This document shows, one piece after another, positions 51,191 through 61,283 of a stretch of DNA of 64,000 nucleotides (the stretch's first letter is position 1; each line of letters opens with the position of its first letter). The notes below the pieces were generated by a model. That model did no database searches. It was not told the DNA's origin and saw only the letters and a program-made list of their open reading frames with translations. Source of the DNA: Metasolibacillus meyeri (GTDB taxonomy: Bacteria; Bacillota; Bacilli; Bacillales_A; Planococcaceae); contig NZ_PYWN01000038.1 of assembly GCF_003049505.1 (NCBI RefSeq), forward strand, positions 1-64,000, in the 5' to 3' direction. A program made the position numbers and the translations under genes.

Positions 51191-51226
51191 CTTTTATCTT
51201 AGTTCAATACTGCACTAAGATAAAAA
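51191..51226. terminator. Hairpin between rplL and the methyltransferase gene
   Basis: CTTTTATCTTAGT pairs with ACTAAGATAAAAAG around a 10-base loop; A- and T-runs on both sides allow either direction. A second terminator lies next to it. Confidence 0.55.
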
Positions 51227-51240
51227 GAATTAGGTAAAAA

Positions 51241-51270
51241 AACAAGCTCGTCATACGACGAGCTTGTTTT
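51241..51270 (-). terminator. rplL terminator
   Basis: Perfect stem AACAAGCTCGTC/GACGAGCTTGTT with an ATAC loop, A-run on the left and T-run on the right; 20 bases past the rplL stop. Confidence 0.88.
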
Positions 51271-51290
51271 TTTATTTGTTTAAGAAGAAA

Positions 51291-51653
51291 TTATTTAACT
51301 TCTACAGAAGCGCCAACTTCTTCAAGTTTGCCTTTGATTTCTTCAGCTTCTTCTTTAGAAATGCCTTCTTTAAGAGCTTTAGGAGCGTTGTCAACAACCT
51401 CTTTAGCTTCTTTTAAGCCTAAACCAGTGATTTCACGAACCACTTTGATTACTTTAATTTTTTCAGCACCAGCGCTAGCTAATACTACATCAAATTCAGT
51501 TTTTTCTTCAGCAGCGCCTGCAGCACCACCAGCAACTACAGCTACAGGAGCAGCCGCTGTTACACCGAATTCTTCTTCGATTGCTTTTACTAAATCGTTT
51601 AATTCAAGAACTGTCATAGCTTTGATAGCTTCTAAAATTTGCTCTTTGTTCAT
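51291..51653 (-). CDS. rplL: 50S ribosomal protein L7/L12
   Basis: 120 residues: N-terminal dimerisation helices (1-33), an Ala/Gly-rich flexible hinge (about 34-50), and the C-terminal factor-binding domain with [20 protein letters not shown]. Forms the mobile stalk with L10. Confidence 0.98.
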   Translation of the reverse strand: MNKEQILEAIKAMTVLELNDLVKAIEEEFGVTAAAPVAVVAGGAAGAAEEKTEFDVVLASAGAEKIKVIKVVREITGLGLKEAKEVVDNAPKALKEGISKEEAEEIKGKLEEVGASVEVK

Positions 51654-51729
51654 TTTAATTTCCTCCTACATTAGGTTATATTTTAAGTTTTAGGCGATTA
51701 AGCCGATAGTTTGTGAAGCTCGGTAGCAA

Positions 51730-52230
51730 TTAAGCCCCTTGTTCTTCTTTTTGTTCTGCAACTGCTTTCGTTGCAAGTGCGAAGTTGCGCACTGGTGCTT
51801 GAAGTACAGATAAAAGCATAGAAAGTAGACCTTCGCGTGATGGAAGTTCTGCAAGTGCTTTAACATCTTCAAGTGATGCAATAGTGCCTTCGATAATACC
51901 TGCTTTAATTTCTAACGCTTCGTTCTTTTTAGCGAACTCGTTAATAATTTTAGCTGGAGCTACAACATCTTCATTTGAGAATGCGATAGCGTTTGGACCT
52001 GTTAAATGTTCATTAATACCTTCAACGTTTGCAATTTCAGCAGCACGACGAGTTAAAGTATTTTTGTATACTTTGAATTCTACGCCAGCTTCACGAAGTT
52101 GTTTACGAAGCTCTGTTACTTGGCCAACAGTAAGACCGCGGTAGTCAACAACTACTACAGATGCAGCAGCTTGGAACTTTTCAGCGATTTCTTGTACTTG
52201 AACTTTTTTAACTTCAACAGCTTTGCTCAT
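51730..52230 (-). CDS. rplJ: 50S ribosomal protein L10
   Basis: 166 residues from the ATG at 52230 ([33 protein letters not shown] before it); the frame upstream lies before the ribosome site. Stalk base anchoring L7/L12. Controlled by the L10 leader just upstream. Confidence 0.97.
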   Translation of the reverse strand: MSKAVEVKKVQVQEIAEKFQAAASVVVVDYRGLTVGQVTELRKQLREAGVEFKVYKNTLTRRAAEIANVEGINEHLTGPNAIAFSNEDVVAPAKIINEFAKKNEALEIKAGIIEGTIASLEDVKALAELPSREGLLSMLLSVLQAPVRNFALATKAVAEQKEEQGA

Positions 52231-52261
52231 TGGATGACACCTCCTATAAGAATGAGTCATT

Positions 52262-52425
52262 TATACCGACAAAAGAAAGCCTCTATATCTAAATAGACAT
52301 AGAGGCAGAAAGTCATCATCTTAAAAAGATTCCGAATTCCGTTGTCCTCGGCAGGATGATTAAGTGCCTGATGCACACCTACTGTCTACGGTACAAATGG
52401 ATGATTCACAACAGAAACCATAATA
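52262..52425 (-). promoter_or_regulatory. L10 leader (ribosomal protein autoregulatory RNA)
   Basis: The minus strand carries the known Firmicutes L10-leader core: CCGTAGACAGTAGGTG, CCTGCCGAGGACAA and GAATCTTTTTAAGATGATGA, followed by a terminator hairpin GCCTCTATGTCTATTTAGAT ending in AGAGGC and CTTTCTTTT (52279-52306). L10(L12)4 binding is expected to favour termination before rplJL. Confidence 0.92.
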
Positions 52426-52461
52426 ACAAATAGTCAAGCTGTTGTCAATACTTTAAATTGA

Positions 52462-53160
52462 TTATTTAATCACTACATTAGAAGCATCAACTTTAACAGC
52501 TGGGCCCATTGTAGTAGTTACGTTTACAGATTTCATGTAAGTACCTTTAGCGGCAGCAGGTTTTGCTTTTTGAACTACATCAAATACAGTTAAGAAGTTT
52601 TCTACTAACTTACCTGTTTCGAAAGAAGATTTACCGATAGGAGCGTGGATGATACCATCTTTCGCTGCGCGGTATTCTACTTTACCAGCTTTGATTTCTT
52701 CAATAGCTTTTGTTACATCAAAAGTAACTGTACCTGTTTTTGGGTTTGGCATTAAGCCTTTTGGACCTAACACACGACCTAGTTTACCAACTTCACCCAT
52801 CATGTCTGGAGTAGCTACGATTACATCGAAGTCGAACCAGCCTTGTTGGATTTTTTGGATGTACTCAGCATCGCCTACATAATCTGCACCAGCAGCTTCT
52901 GCTTCTTTAAGTTTTTCACCTTTAGCGAAAACTAATACGCGTTGAGTTTTACCAGTACCGTGTGGAAGTACTACTGCACCACGGATTTGTTGATCGTTTT
53001 TACGAGTATCAATTCCTAGACGGAATGCTACTTCTACTGTTGCATCGAAGTTTACAGTGCTAGCTTTTTTCGCTAGCTCAATTGCTTCTTCTACAGAATA
53101 TAATTGTGTACGGTCAATTAATTTAGCTGCATCTTGCAGTTTTTTACCTTTTTTAGCCAT
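52462..53160 (-). CDS. rplA: 50S ribosomal protein L1
   Basis: 232 residues, [20 protein letters not shown] start; two-domain L1 with [23 protein letters not shown]-type segment. L1-stalk protein that releases E-site tRNA. It lies 117 bases after rplK. Confidence 0.98.
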   Translation of the reverse strand: MAKKGKKLQDAAKLIDRTQLYSVEEAIELAKKASTVNFDATVEVAFRLGIDTRKNDQQIRGAVVLPHGTGKTQRVLVFAKGEKLKEAEAAGADYVGDAEYIQKIQQGWFDFDVIVATPDMMGEVGKLGRVLGPKGLMPNPKTGTVTFDVTKAIEEIKAGKVEYRAAKDGIIHAPIGKSSFETGKLVENFLTVFDVVQKAKPAAAKGTYMKSVNVTTTMGPAVKVDASNVVIK

Positions 53161-53277
53161 TATAATTTCCTCCTTGATTGTGGTTATAGCGGAATTTTAC
53201 CTCCCACGAATAAAGGTTGCGCACTACTCGAGTGCCGCAACCTTCCAAAAACAAATGCATCATCAAGTAAATGGGAA

Positions 53278-53703
53278 TTAGTCTTCGATCACAATACCCA
53301 TGCTACGTGCAGTACCTTCAACCATTAACATAGCCGCTTCAACTGATGCAGCGTTAAGGTCTGGCATTTTTTGTTCAGCGATTTCGCGAACTTTATCACG
53401 TTTAACCGTTGCTACTTTTTTACGGTTTGGTTCACCAGATCCAGATTGGATACCAGCTGCTACTTTAAGTAGAACTGCTGCTGGTGGAGTTTTCGTAATG
53501 AAAGTAAATGAACGATCTTCGAATACTGAAATCTCAACAGGAATGATTAAACCTGCTTGATCAGCAGTACGAGCATTGAACTCCTTACAGAATCCCATGA
53601 TATTCACACCTGCTTGACCTAATGCAGGACCAACTGGCGGAGCTGGGTTAGCTTTACCAGCAGGGATTTGAAGTTTTACAACTTTAATAACTTTTTTAGC
53701 CAC
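53278..53703 (-). CDS. rplK: 50S ribosomal protein L11
   Basis: 141 residues from the GTG at 53703, preceded by AAGGAGGTGTGTCTC; gives (M)[20 protein letters not shown]. The earlier in-frame start lies before the ribosome site. The Pro-rich thiostrepton-contact region [17 protein letters not shown] is wild type. Stalk base, stringent-response relay to RelA. Confidence 0.97.
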   Translation of the reverse strand: MAKKVIKVVKLQIPAGKANPAPPVGPALGQAGVNIMGFCKEFNARTADQAGLIIPVEISVFEDRSFTFITKTPPAAVLLKVAAGIQSGSGEPNRKKVATVKRDKVREIAEQKMPDLNAASVEAAMLMVEGTARSMGIVIED

Positions 53704-53842
53704 GAGACACACCTCCTTAAGTCCGTGATGTGGTAATTGGGTTACCCCTCCCACTCAAATATCTGTCTGTCAGCTAATTTGCCGATAACATTAAAAATCT
53801 ATCAATTGCCAGCCGAAAATGGTTTACAGTCTGACCTATGAA

Positions 53843-53871
53843 ATGATATCACTTTTATAGCATATACGCAA
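53843..53871 (-). promoter_or_regulatory. Promoter of rplK-rplA
   Basis: Minus-strand TTGCGT (53866-53871) and TATCAT (53843-53848) with 17-base spacing, in the nusG-rplK gap; leaves a leader of about 130 bases. Confidence 0.5.
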
Positions 53872-53931
53872 GTACAAATAATAATCAAATTCAAATTCAT
53901 TACTTTTTAGCGTATTCTTACGCGATTTTGA

Positions 53932-54471
53932 TTAGATTTTGCGAATTTGCTCGAAGCTTAACTCCATTATTGTCTCGCGTCCAAACATATCAACGCTAAC
54001 TTTCACTTTCGATTTCTCTACATCTACTTCTTCCACTTTTCCTTGGAAGTGAGCAAACGGTCCTTCTAATACTTCTACCAATTCGCCTATCTCTAGAGCA
54101 ATATCACCAAGAGTCGTCTCCTTCATGCCCATTTGAGCAAGTAGACGCTCCGCCTCTTCTGGCAATAACGGTGTTGGTTTTGCGCCGCCGCCCGAAGAAC
54201 CAATAAAGCCTGTTACTCCAGGTGTATTACGAACTACATACCAAGAATCATCCGTCATAATAATTTCCACCAACACATAGCCAGGGAAAACTTTTCGCAT
54301 AACCGTACGCTTCTTACCATCTTCTTTTACATCCACTTCTTCTTGCTCTGGAACGATAACACGGAAAATTTTATCTTGCATCCCCATCGTTTCAACGCGC
54401 TTTTCCAAATTTGCTTTTACGCGATTTTCATAACCTGAATATGTGTGAACTACATACCAATTCTTTTCCAT
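53932..54471 (-). CDS. nusG: Transcription termination/antitermination factor NusG
   Basis: 179 residues: NGN domain with EKNWYVVHTYSGYENRVKAN, then a KOW domain ELVEVLEGPFAHFQGKVEEV (about 125-145). Binds RNA polymerase, pausing factor in Bacillales. Separated from secE by a 366-base spacer that contains a repeat copy and terminator, so it may have its own promoter. Confidence 0.97.
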   Translation of the reverse strand: MEKNWYVVHTYSGYENRVKANLEKRVETMGMQDKIFRVIVPEQEEVDVKEDGKKRTVMRKVFPGYVLVEIIMTDDSWYVVRNTPGVTGFIGSSGGGAKPTPLLPEEAERLLAQMGMKETTLGDIALEIGELVEVLEGPFAHFQGKVEEVDVEKSKVKVSVDMFGRETIMELSFEQIRKI

Positions 54472-54589
54472 AGCTACAAGGACTTTTCGTCCGTCCCCTC
54501 CTTTTTTATTTTAATTCAGCCGAAGTATCCTCCATCTATAGGGAGACGGCGAGATACACGCTAAATTAGCATTTAATTCAACGCATGTC

Positions 54590-54780
54590 CAAAACGCCCA
54601 CCGAGAAAGAAAAACTCATTCTAAGAACCCCCATGTGCGCTTAACGACTAAGCAACCAACAATGGCATGGTCCAATGTCACAAATTTCGAAGCGATGTGT
54701 TGTATCGATTTTAGGTTAACTTCCACTCGCTAGAAAAAATCTGTAGATAATTACGTCAAAGCGTAATTGATTTTTTCGCC
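54590..54780 (+). repeat. Dispersed intergenic repeat, copy 5 (diverged)
   Basis: Plus-strand TTTTAGGTTAACTTCC (module A end) followed by AATTACGTCAAAGCGTAATTG, a diverged module B palindrome. It sits in the 54472-54837 gap between secE and nusG, which has no gene. Confidence 0.5.
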
Positions 54781-54787
54781 AAATGAA

Positions 54788-54812
54788 AAAACCCGTTATG
54801 ACTACGGACGGG
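54788..54812 (-). terminator. Terminator after secE
   Basis: On the minus strand CCCGT...ACGGG (with further CCGTAG pairing) is followed by TTTTTTC. It partially separates nusG from rpmGB-secE. Confidence 0.6.
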
Positions 54813-54837
54813 CTATTTCATCAATATCAATATTATT

Positions 54838-55023
54838 TTACAAACTTAAGAACCAGCGGAATAACTCAGAAATACCTAAATCAATTACCGAAAAATATAA
54901 AGCCATCAGTATAACTGTTACAATAACAACAACTGTATACTTCGTTAGCTCTTTACTTTTTGGCCAGCTTGTTTTTCGCATTTCTGTGCCTACTTCTTGC
55001 AGAAAAGTTGTTACTTTACTCAT
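54838..55023 (-). CDS. secE: Preprotein translocase subunit SecE
   Basis: 61 residues with an amphipathic helix carrying EMRKTSWPKSKELTKYT and one membrane helix (about 30-50). Minimal Gram-positive SecE, clamp of SecY. Confidence 0.96.
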   Translation of the reverse strand: MSKVTTFLQEVGTEMRKTSWPKSKELTKYTVVVIVTVILMALYFSVIDLGISELFRWFLSL

Positions 55024-55055
55024 TCCAGCTTAACCTCCAAAATCAATGATATCCT

Positions 55056-55202
55056 CTATATCGTTTGTTTATGCACCGTATGTTCATTGCAATGCGCGCA
55101 AAATTTCTTGAGCTCTAGTCGCTTTGTTGCGCCCTCTTTAGCAGGCATCGTATAGTTTCTTGAGCCACATTTTTCACAGCTTATAATGACTTTCTTTGCC
55201 AT
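55056..55202 (-). CDS. rpmGB: 50S ribosomal protein L33, zinc type
   Basis: 48 residues from the ATG at 55202 (MAKKVIISCEKCGSRNYTM) with AAAAGGTGATACAA before it. Zinc ligands CEKC (9, 12) and CAHC (35, 38) are present. In the usual place before secE. Confidence 0.95.
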   Translation of the reverse strand: MAKKVIISCEKCGSRNYTMPAKEGATKRLELKKFCAHCNEHTVHKQTI

Positions 55203-55277
55203 TTGTATCACCTTTTCGGCATTTTGTCTTTTCAAGACTAACACCTAACAATGATGCTGTCAACAAGCTTCTTACCG

Positions 55278-55925
55278 TTAACGAATACCTTCAGCTTCTA
55301 AATGGCGCTCCAATTTCCGCTTCACTCGTTGCAATGCATTATCAATTGATTTGACATGACGATTCAACAATTCAGAGATCTCATAATAAGATCTACCCTC
55401 TAAGTACAACGCAAGTACTTGTTGCTCTAGCTCGCTCAATACTTCGCTTACCTTTGCCTCTAAAAAGTTGAATTCTTCTTGATTAATCATCGCATACATA
55501 GGATCATCCGATAAGGGACTTGTAATAATATCCATTAGTGTCCGTTCCGATTCCTCGTCATAGATTGGCTTATCTAGTGACACATAGGAGTTGAGCGGTA
55601 TATGCTTTTGTCTTGTAGCCGTTTTAATGGCTGTAATAATTTGTCTTGTAATACATAGCTCAGCGAACGCTCTGAACGAAGCAAGCTTGTCCCCATTATA
55701 ATCACGTATCGCTTTGTATAGGCCAATCATGCCTTCTTGTACAATATCTTCTTTGTCAGCTCCAACAAGAAAATAAGACCTTGCCTTCGCTTTCACAAAT
55801 AAACGATATTTTGTTATTAAAAAATCTAGCGCATCTGTATTACCTAGACGAACTTGCTCTACAAGCTCATCATCAGAAAGCTCTTCAAATTGCTGTACGG
55901 TTGGCATCTTACTACTTTTAAGCAA
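55278..55925 (-). CDS. sigH: RNA polymerase sporulation/competence sigma factor SigH
   Basis: 215 residues from a TTG at 55925, picked because GAGGTGA lies five to six bases before it; a GTG at 55943 (221 residues) and an ATG at 55907 are alternatives. Sigma-70 regions: region 2 with DALDFLITKYRLFVKAKARS and EDIVQEGMIGLYKAIRDYNG, and region 4 with YLEGRSYYEISELLNRHVKS. Directs early sporulation genes including spo0A and kinA. It lies between rae1 and rpmGB as in B. subtilis. Confidence 0.95.
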   Translation of the reverse strand: MLKSSKMPTVQQFEELSDDELVEQVRLGNTDALDFLITKYRLFVKAKARSYFLVGADKEDIVQEGMIGLYKAIRDYNGDKLASFRAFAELCITRQIITAIKTATRQKHIPLNSYVSLDKPIYDEESERTLMDIITSPLSDDPMYAMINQEEFNFLEAKVSEVLSELEQQVLALYLEGRSYYEISELLNRHVKSIDNALQRVKRKLERHLEAEGIR

Positions 55926-55995
55926 TCGCTTCACCTCAGTCACTTAAGAATCGTTAGCAACAGTATAATTGAACTGGGGAGAAAAGAAAATAAAA

Positions 55996-56085
55996 TGCAA
56001 ATGAAGTATTTATTTCATCATCCCTATAAGGTAACTGTCTGAAAAGACATTTTAAGACAGTCCCTTCATTTGCGACAGATAGTAT
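55996..56085 (-). terminator. Nested hairpin terminator in the rae1-sigH gap
   Basis: On the minus strand GCAAATGAAG pairs with CTTCATTTGC 60 bases later and is followed by ATTTTATTTTCTTTT. Inside is a second stem ACTGTCT/AGACAGT (56034-56063). It would stop read-through from rae1 or attenuate sigH. Confidence 0.6.
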
Positions 56086-56121
56086 TTATAAAGGTTTTGC
56101 CTTTACCAACACCCCATCACG

Positions 56122-56634
56122 CTATTTCAAACCTCGTCGCCATTTTTCAAAGGCGAGCTCCACATCTTTTGATAAATGAATGCGCGAAACAGGTTTCTCT
56201 ACTTGCGTTTTTTTCACTTTTGACGAAATTTTTTTTTGAATAATTTGCATTTCAATTTCTAATTCACGGGCAGATTTACGCAGTGCCCCTTGTCCAAATA
56301 CTACATTTTGCTCTGTCATGTCGGAAGTTGCAACATGAATTTGTACTTTCCTAGCCTTTAGCTCATTCGTTAATTTCTCTATACGCTCGTCAGCCGTTTC
56401 ATTTTTTCTTGTGAAAATCACTTCAACATCGTGCTTCATATACAATCGTTCAGTGCCTGGAACAAGATAAGCATCGAATACAATAATAACTCGCCACCCC
56501 ATCGTCGCTTTATATTCAGCAAGTAATTCCACTAAACGGTCACGAGCATCTTCTAAGCTTTTATCGCGCAATGGTCGTAGTTCCGTCCAAGCACCAATCA
56601 TATTATAGCCATCTACTAGCAAAATATTTTGCAT
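56122..56634 (-). CDS. rae1: Ribosome-associated A-site endoribonuclease Rae1 (YacP, NYN domain)
   Basis: 170 residues, PIN-like NYN domain: LLVDGYNMIGAW (4-15), VVIFDAY-like VIIVFDAY, and VATSDMTEQ, giving the acidic catalytic cluster. In B. subtilis Rae1 enters the ribosomal A site and cuts translated mRNA. One base after rlmB, so part of the cysS-mrnC-rlmB-rae1 operon. Confidence 0.92.
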   Translation of the reverse strand: MQNILLVDGYNMIGAWTELRPLRDKSLEDARDRLVELLAEYKATMGWRVIIVFDAYLVPGTERLYMKHDVEVIFTRKNETADERIEKLTNELKARKVQIHVATSDMTEQNVVFGQGALRKSARELEIEMQIIQKKISSKVKKTQVEKPVSRIHLSKDVELAFEKWRRGLK

Positions 56635-56635
56635 A

Positions 56636-57382
56636 TTACAATGTTTGACGGTTACGGTAAACTTCGTACATTAGCAAAGCCGCTGCAACAGATGCATTTA
56701 ACGACGTGACATGACCAACCATCGGCAAATGGTATAGAAAATCACATTTCTCTTTGAGTAGACGGCTCATGCCTTTGCCTTCACTGCCAATAATAATTGC
56801 CAGTGGTAAAGTAGCATCCATTTTGCGATAATCAGCCGAGCCCTTTGCATCGGTACCAGCAATCCATACACCGCGCTCCTTAAGCTCCTCTACCGTTTGT
56901 GCTAGATTCGTCACACGCACAACAGGCACATGCTCAATCGCTCCAGTAGAAGCTTTCGCCACAACAGCCGTTAAACCTACCGCACGACGCTTAGGAATAA
57001 TAATACCATGTGCACCAACCGCATCCGCTGTACGCATAATGGATCCTAAATTATGTGGATCTTCCAACTCATCTAAAATTAAAAAGAATGGGTCTTCCTG
57101 CTTCGCTACTGCCGCTGCAAATAAATCTTCCAGATCTGCGTAATCATAAGCTGCAACAGATGCAACGATTCCCTGATGGTTCGCATCTGTTAGCTGATCC
57201 ACCTTCTTCTTTGGTACAAATTGTACAAGTACGCCACGCTCACGTGCTAAATCTACTAGCTCTTGAACGCCCGTTTTTTTCACGCCTTCTGCAATCCACA
57301 ACTTATTGATTTCACGACCTGAACGCAGCGCTTCTAATACAGGATTCTTCCCTGCAATCATTTCATTCGTTTGCTCCGCCAT
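56636..57382 (-). CDS. rlmB: 23S rRNA (guanosine-2'-O-)-methyltransferase RlmB
   Basis: 248 residues. N-terminal L30e-like substrate domain (AGKNPVLEALRSGREINKLW) and C-terminal SPOUT (TrmH) domain with knot motifs NLGSIMRTADAVGAHG, IIIGSEGKGM and SLNASVAAALLMYE. Methylates the 23S P-loop guanosine (E. coli G2251). Adjacent to mrnC with no gap. Confidence 0.95.
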   Translation of the reverse strand: MAEQTNEMIAGKNPVLEALRSGREINKLWIAEGVKKTGVQELVDLARERGVLVQFVPKKKVDQLTDANHQGIVASVAAYDYADLEDLFAAAVAKQEDPFFLILDELEDPHNLGSIMRTADAVGAHGIIIPKRRAVGLTAVVAKASTGAIEHVPVVRVTNLAQTVEELKERGVWIAGTDAKGSADYRKMDATLPLAIIIGSEGKGMSRLLKEKCDFLYHLPMVGHVTSLNASVAAALLMYEVYRNRQTL

Positions 57383-57799
57383 CTACGACACTCCCTTCGA
57401 CTGTTCTACGATTGTTATTGCGTAATCAATGATTTCATAAACGCGAGTCAGCTCTCCCGATAAATACAAGCTACCGAGCACCGCTTCAAAGCCTGAGCTA
57501 TTGCGATATGTTTGCACATCTGTATTTTTCGGTATAGAGCCAGATTTTGCATTGCGACCTCGCTTAAATACCGCAATCTCTTCCTCTGTTAAATAACTTT
57601 CCTCTATTAAACGATAGATTATCATCGACTGCGCCTTTGCTGAAACATATTTCGTTGCTTCACGATGCAATGTATTTGGCTTTACTCGCCCCATGAGCAG
57701 AAGGTGTTCACGCACCTTCTGCTCAAGCACCGCATCACCCATATAGGCAAGCGCCAACGCATTCAATTGTTTAACATCTTCTTTTCGAAGCTCTGACAT
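57383..57799 (-). CDS. mrnC: Mini-ribonuclease III
   Basis: 138 residues, RNase III catalytic domain without the dsRNA-binding domain; the catalytic Asp is in LALAYMGDAVLEQKVREHLL. Processes 23S rRNA precursor ends. Four bases after cysS. Confidence 0.95.
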   Translation of the reverse strand: MSELRKEDVKQLNALALAYMGDAVLEQKVREHLLLMGRVKPNTLHREATKYVSAKAQSMIIYRLIEESYLTEEEIAVFKRGRNAKSGSIPKNTDVQTYRNSSGFEAVLGSLYLSGELTRVYEIIDYAITIVEQSKGVS

Positions 57800-57803
57800 A
57801 TTA

Positions 57804-59204
57804 TTACCCTCGTTTCCAGCGTGTCCCTTGGCGCGTATCTTCCAGCACGATATTCAAGCTTAATAAATGGTCACGAATTTCATCAGAGCGTGCAAAGTCA
57901 CGATTTTTACGAGCCTCGATGCGCTCTTCAATTAACGCTTCAATTTCTTCATCAAGCAACTCTTCTTCCACTTTTAACACCACACCTAGAACACCGCTAA
58001 GTACATCAAATGTCGTTAAGAATGTTTGTAAAACCTTTTGCTCTGTATTACTTTCAGCTGTATAAATATTCGCTAAACGAGCTAACTCAAATAATGCTGT
58101 AATCGCATTGGCTGTATTAAAGTCATCATTCATCGCTTCCTCAAACTGCTGCTGGATTGCCGCAATTTGTGTTAGCCATTCATCCGCATGATCTACTAAA
58201 TCAGCTGACGTTGCAAGGCGGTGTTCCACATTGCTATAGGCTGTGCGGATTCGCTCTAAACCTGTGCGAGCAGCCTCCACTAAATCTTGTGCAAAGTTAA
58301 TCGGCTGACGATAATGCACAGATAGCATAAAGAAGCGCAACACCTGTGGGTCGATTTGCTGACGAATATCATGCACTAATACAAAGTTCCCTAATGATTT
58401 CGACATTTTTTCATTATCAATATTAATGTAACCATTATGCATCCAATAACGCGCAAATGTTTTATCATTATGCGCCTCTGATTGCGCAATTTCATTTTCA
58501 TGATGTGGGAATGTTAAATCTTGACCACCTGCATGAATATCAATTGTATCACCTAAATGTTCACGTGCCATCACCGAGCATTCAATATGCCAGCCTGGTC
58601 GTCCATCCCCCCAAGGGCTAGCCCAAAAAATTTCATTTGGCTTCACCGCTTTCCACAACGCGAAATCCAGTGGGTCTTCTTTTTTCTCTCCTGCCTCAAT
58701 ACGTGCACCCACTTTTAAATCATCAATCGATTGATGTGATAGCTTACCGTAGCCATCAAATTTACGCGTGCGGTAATAAACATCTCCTGCTGATTCATAT
58801 GCATAACCTTTATCAATTAATACTTGAATAAATTCGATAATATGATCCATATGCTCTGTCACGCGTGGATGTGCATCTGCTTTATCGCAGCCTAATGCTG
58901 TAATATCGTCAAAATACGCAGCGATAAAACGCTCCGTTAGCTCAAATACTTCCTCGCCTAATTCGTTTGCTGCTTTAATAATTTTGTCATCTACATCCGT
59001 AAAGTTAGAAACGAACTTCACTTCATAGCCTGCATATTGCAAATAGCGACGCACTGTATCGTAGACGATAACAGGGCGGGAATTTCCGATATGAATATAG
59101 TTATAAACAGTCGGTCCGCACACATACATTTTGACCTTACCCTCTTCTAATGGCACAAACGTTTCTTTTTGTCTTGTTAATGAGTTAAAAATTTGAATGC
59201 TCAT
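57804..59204 (-). CDS. cysS: Cysteinyl-tRNA synthetase
   Basis: 466 residues from the ATG at 59204 (AAAAAAGGAGAGGGAAAA before it); the 15 codons upstream precede the site. Class I motifs: HIGH as YIHIGN, KMSKS, zinc ligands with Cys in MYVCGPTVY and later WHIECSVM and FPHHENE. Regulated by the T-box at 59222-59605. In B. subtilis cysE sits just upstream; here it does not. Confidence 0.97.
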   Translation of the reverse strand: MSIQIFNSLTRQKETFVPLEEGKVKMYVCGPTVYNYIHIGNSRPVIVYDTVRRYLQYAGYEVKFVSNFTDVDDKIIKAANELGEEVFELTERFIAAYFDDITALGCDKADAHPRVTEHMDHIIEFIQVLIDKGYAYESAGDVYYRTRKFDGYGKLSHQSIDDLKVGARIEAGEKKEDPLDFALWKAVKPNEIFWASPWGDGRPGWHIECSVMAREHLGDTIDIHAGGQDLTFPHHENEIAQSEAHNDKTFARYWMHNGYINIDNEKMSKSLGNFVLVHDIRQQIDPQVLRFFMLSVHYRQPINFAQDLVEAARTGLERIRTAYSNVEHRLATSADLVDHADEWLTQIAAIQQQFEEAMNDDFNTANAITALFELARLANIYTAESNTEQKVLQTFLTTFDVLSGVLGVVLKVEEELLDEEIEALIEERIEARKNRDFARSDEIRDHLLSLNIVLEDTRQGTRWKRG

Positions 59205-59221
59205 TTTTCCCTCTCCTTTTT

Positions 59222-59605
59222 TAATAATGAAAAAACGTCCCTGCCACAAAAATTGTGACAGAGACGCGTAATTAGCGTGGTTCCACTCTGCTTGAAAGGG
59301 ATGATAAATTCATTTCGCCCCAACGTAATTGTGTCCAGATTTTTTCAACATCCATGACATCCGCCAGAGGCATTATTTTCATGCATCGAGTAATTTGCAC
59401 ACTCGTTGAATGAAAATACATCCACTTTCCGCTCCAAGTCCTTTTAACGAGGGACGACTTCGGCTTGCCTACTCCAGTTTCAGCGAAGCGCTCAAAGGTG
59501 CATTTCCGTGTTGCCTAGGCTCAGACTACTTTCAGCCAACGATAGTCCTCTCTTATAGAGCATGCGCGACGTACTTCTCCTTCTCAATGCTTTTATCTAT
59601 AGTAG
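59222..59605 (-). promoter_or_regulatory. Cysteine-specific T-box riboswitch of cysS
   Basis: On the minus strand: AGAAGTA-type Stem I bulge, a specifier TGC (Cys; 59500-59502) followed by A, the T-box AGAGTGGAACCACGCT (59274-59289), and a terminator stem GTCTCTGTCACAA/TTGTGGCAGGGAC with T-run (59230-59267). Uncharged tRNA-Cys should switch to the antiterminator. The segment between Stem I and the T-box contains a dispersed repeat. Confidence 0.92.
59318..59425 (+). repeat. Dispersed intergenic repeat, copy 6, nested in the T-box
   Basis: Plus-strand GTAATTGTGTCCAGATTTTTT then CATGACATCCGCCAGAGGC repeats module C of copy 3 with the central palindrome deleted. It is followed by a TATTTTCA/TGAAAATA hairpin with inner CGAGT/ACTCG (59376-59420). 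Confidence 0.65.
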
Positions 59606-59641
59606 CTTCATTGTACAAAAATGTGCAAAAAAAGCAATCAT

Positions 59642-61102
59642 TTAGTTCGCATATTTTTCTACACGAGCAAGTACCTTTTCTTTACCAATTAATGCAATTG
59701 CATTCGGTAGCTCTGGGCCATGTGTCTGTCCCGTTGTTACCACACGAATCGGCATAAATAAATTTTTACCTTTATGACCTGTTTCTTTTTGTACTGCTTT
59801 GATTGCTGTTTTAATCGATTCTGCATCAAATGCTTCTAATGCTTCAAGCTGCGTTTTGAAGGATGTCATTACTTCAGGTACTTGCTCCCCTGCTAACACC
59901 TCTGTAGCTGCCGCATCATAATCGATTTCATCTTTGAAGAACAACTCAGAAAGCTCAACAATTTCAGCACCAAAGCTCATTTGATCATGGTATAAGCCAA
60001 TCAATTCAGAAGCCCAAGCAGCTTGTTCTTCGTTTAGCTCAGCAGGTAAAACATTCGCTTTTTGTAAATGCGGTAATGCTAATGCAACTACCTCTTCACG
60101 CGATAGCTTTTTAATATATTGGTTGTTCATCCAAGTAAGCTTCGTTTTATCAAACATTGAAGGCGATTTTGATAAACGCTTTTCATCAAATAGCTCGATA
60201 AATTGCTCCTTTGAGAAGATTTCCTCTTCCCCTTCCGGCGACCAGCCAAGCAATCCGAAGAAATTGAACATTGCTTCTGGTAAATAACCTAAATCTTTAT
60301 ATTGTGCTACGAATTGAATAATCGTTTCATCACGCTTCGATAGCTTTTTACGATCTTCATTGACAATCAATGTCATATGGCCATATTGTGGATACGCCCA
60401 GCCGAATGCATCAAAAATCATCATTTGCTTCGGTGTATTCGATAAATGCTCTTCCCCACGGAATACGTGTGAAATTTCCATGAAGTGGTCATCTAATACA
60501 ACCGCATAGTTATAAGTTGGGATACCATTTGCCTTGACTAATACCCAGTCACCCACATCCTTTGATTCAAAAACAACCTCACCGCGCACTAAATCTGCAA
60601 ATTTATACGTTGTATCTGCTGGCACGCGCATACGGATTGTGTACACTTCCCCTGCTGCTTCCTTCGCTGCAACTTCATCTGCCGTTAAATTGCGGCATTT
60701 CCCATCATAAGTCGGTGCAGCAACACCGTTTGCTTTTTGCGCTTCACGCGATGCTTCAAGCTCTTCTGATGTACAGAAACATTTATACGCTTTCCCTTCT
60801 GTAAGTAAGCGCTCTGCATGCTCCTTGTAAATATCAAGGCGCTCCATTTGGCGATACGGGGCATAGGGTCCACCGATATCGATTGACTCATCAGGGATAA
60901 TCCCTAACCAACGTAAATTATCAAGCTGAGACGCTTCCCCACCCTCAACGTTACGCTCAATATCAGTATCCTCAATACGCACGATAAATTTACCGTCATG
61001 ATGCTTTGCATATAAATAATTAAATAACGCTGTACGCGCTCCACCGATATGTAAAAAACCTGTTGGTGATGGCGCATAACGAACGCGAACTTGTTTCGTC
61101 AT
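59642..61102 (-). CDS. gltX: Glutamyl-tRNA synthetase
   Basis: 486 residues. Class I motifs [20 protein letters not shown] (11-30) and KLSKRD, with the Cys-containing zinc-like CFCTSEELE segment. In Firmicutes this enzyme is usually non-discriminating and also charges tRNA-Gln with Glu for GatCAB. The next gene on the strand is not cysE. Confidence 0.97.
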   Translation of the reverse strand: MTKQVRVRYAPSPTGFLHIGGARTALFNYLYAKHHDGKFIVRIEDTDIERNVEGGEASQLDNLRWLGIIPDESIDIGGPYAPYRQMERLDIYKEHAERLLTEGKAYKCFCTSEELEASREAQKANGVAAPTYDGKCRNLTADEVAAKEAAGEVYTIRMRVPADTTYKFADLVRGEVVFESKDVGDWVLVKANGIPTYNYAVVLDDHFMEISHVFRGEEHLSNTPKQMMIFDAFGWAYPQYGHMTLIVNEDRKKLSKRDETIIQFVAQYKDLGYLPEAMFNFFGLLGWSPEGEEEIFSKEQFIELFDEKRLSKSPSMFDKTKLTWMNNQYIKKLSREEVVALALPHLQKANVLPAELNEEQAAWASELIGLYHDQMSFGAEIVELSELFFKDEIDYDAAATEVLAGEQVPEVMTSFKTQLEALEAFDAESIKTAIKAVQKETGHKGKNLFMPIRVVTTGQTHGPELPNAIALIGKEKVLARVEKYAN

Positions 61103-61283
61103 AATATAAAAGCCTCCTAAATTTTAAGTCATGAAAAAATTTCCGACCGTTTTAACTTTGTCCATTTTACCATTGTCCATATACAAAGAAAAGTGCGGCG
61201 AATAAAAAAGCAAATTGCTCAACACGACTTCATGAAAAATGCAAGTAGCCGTTGGAAAAACATGCACCCCAACAGCCACTCTG

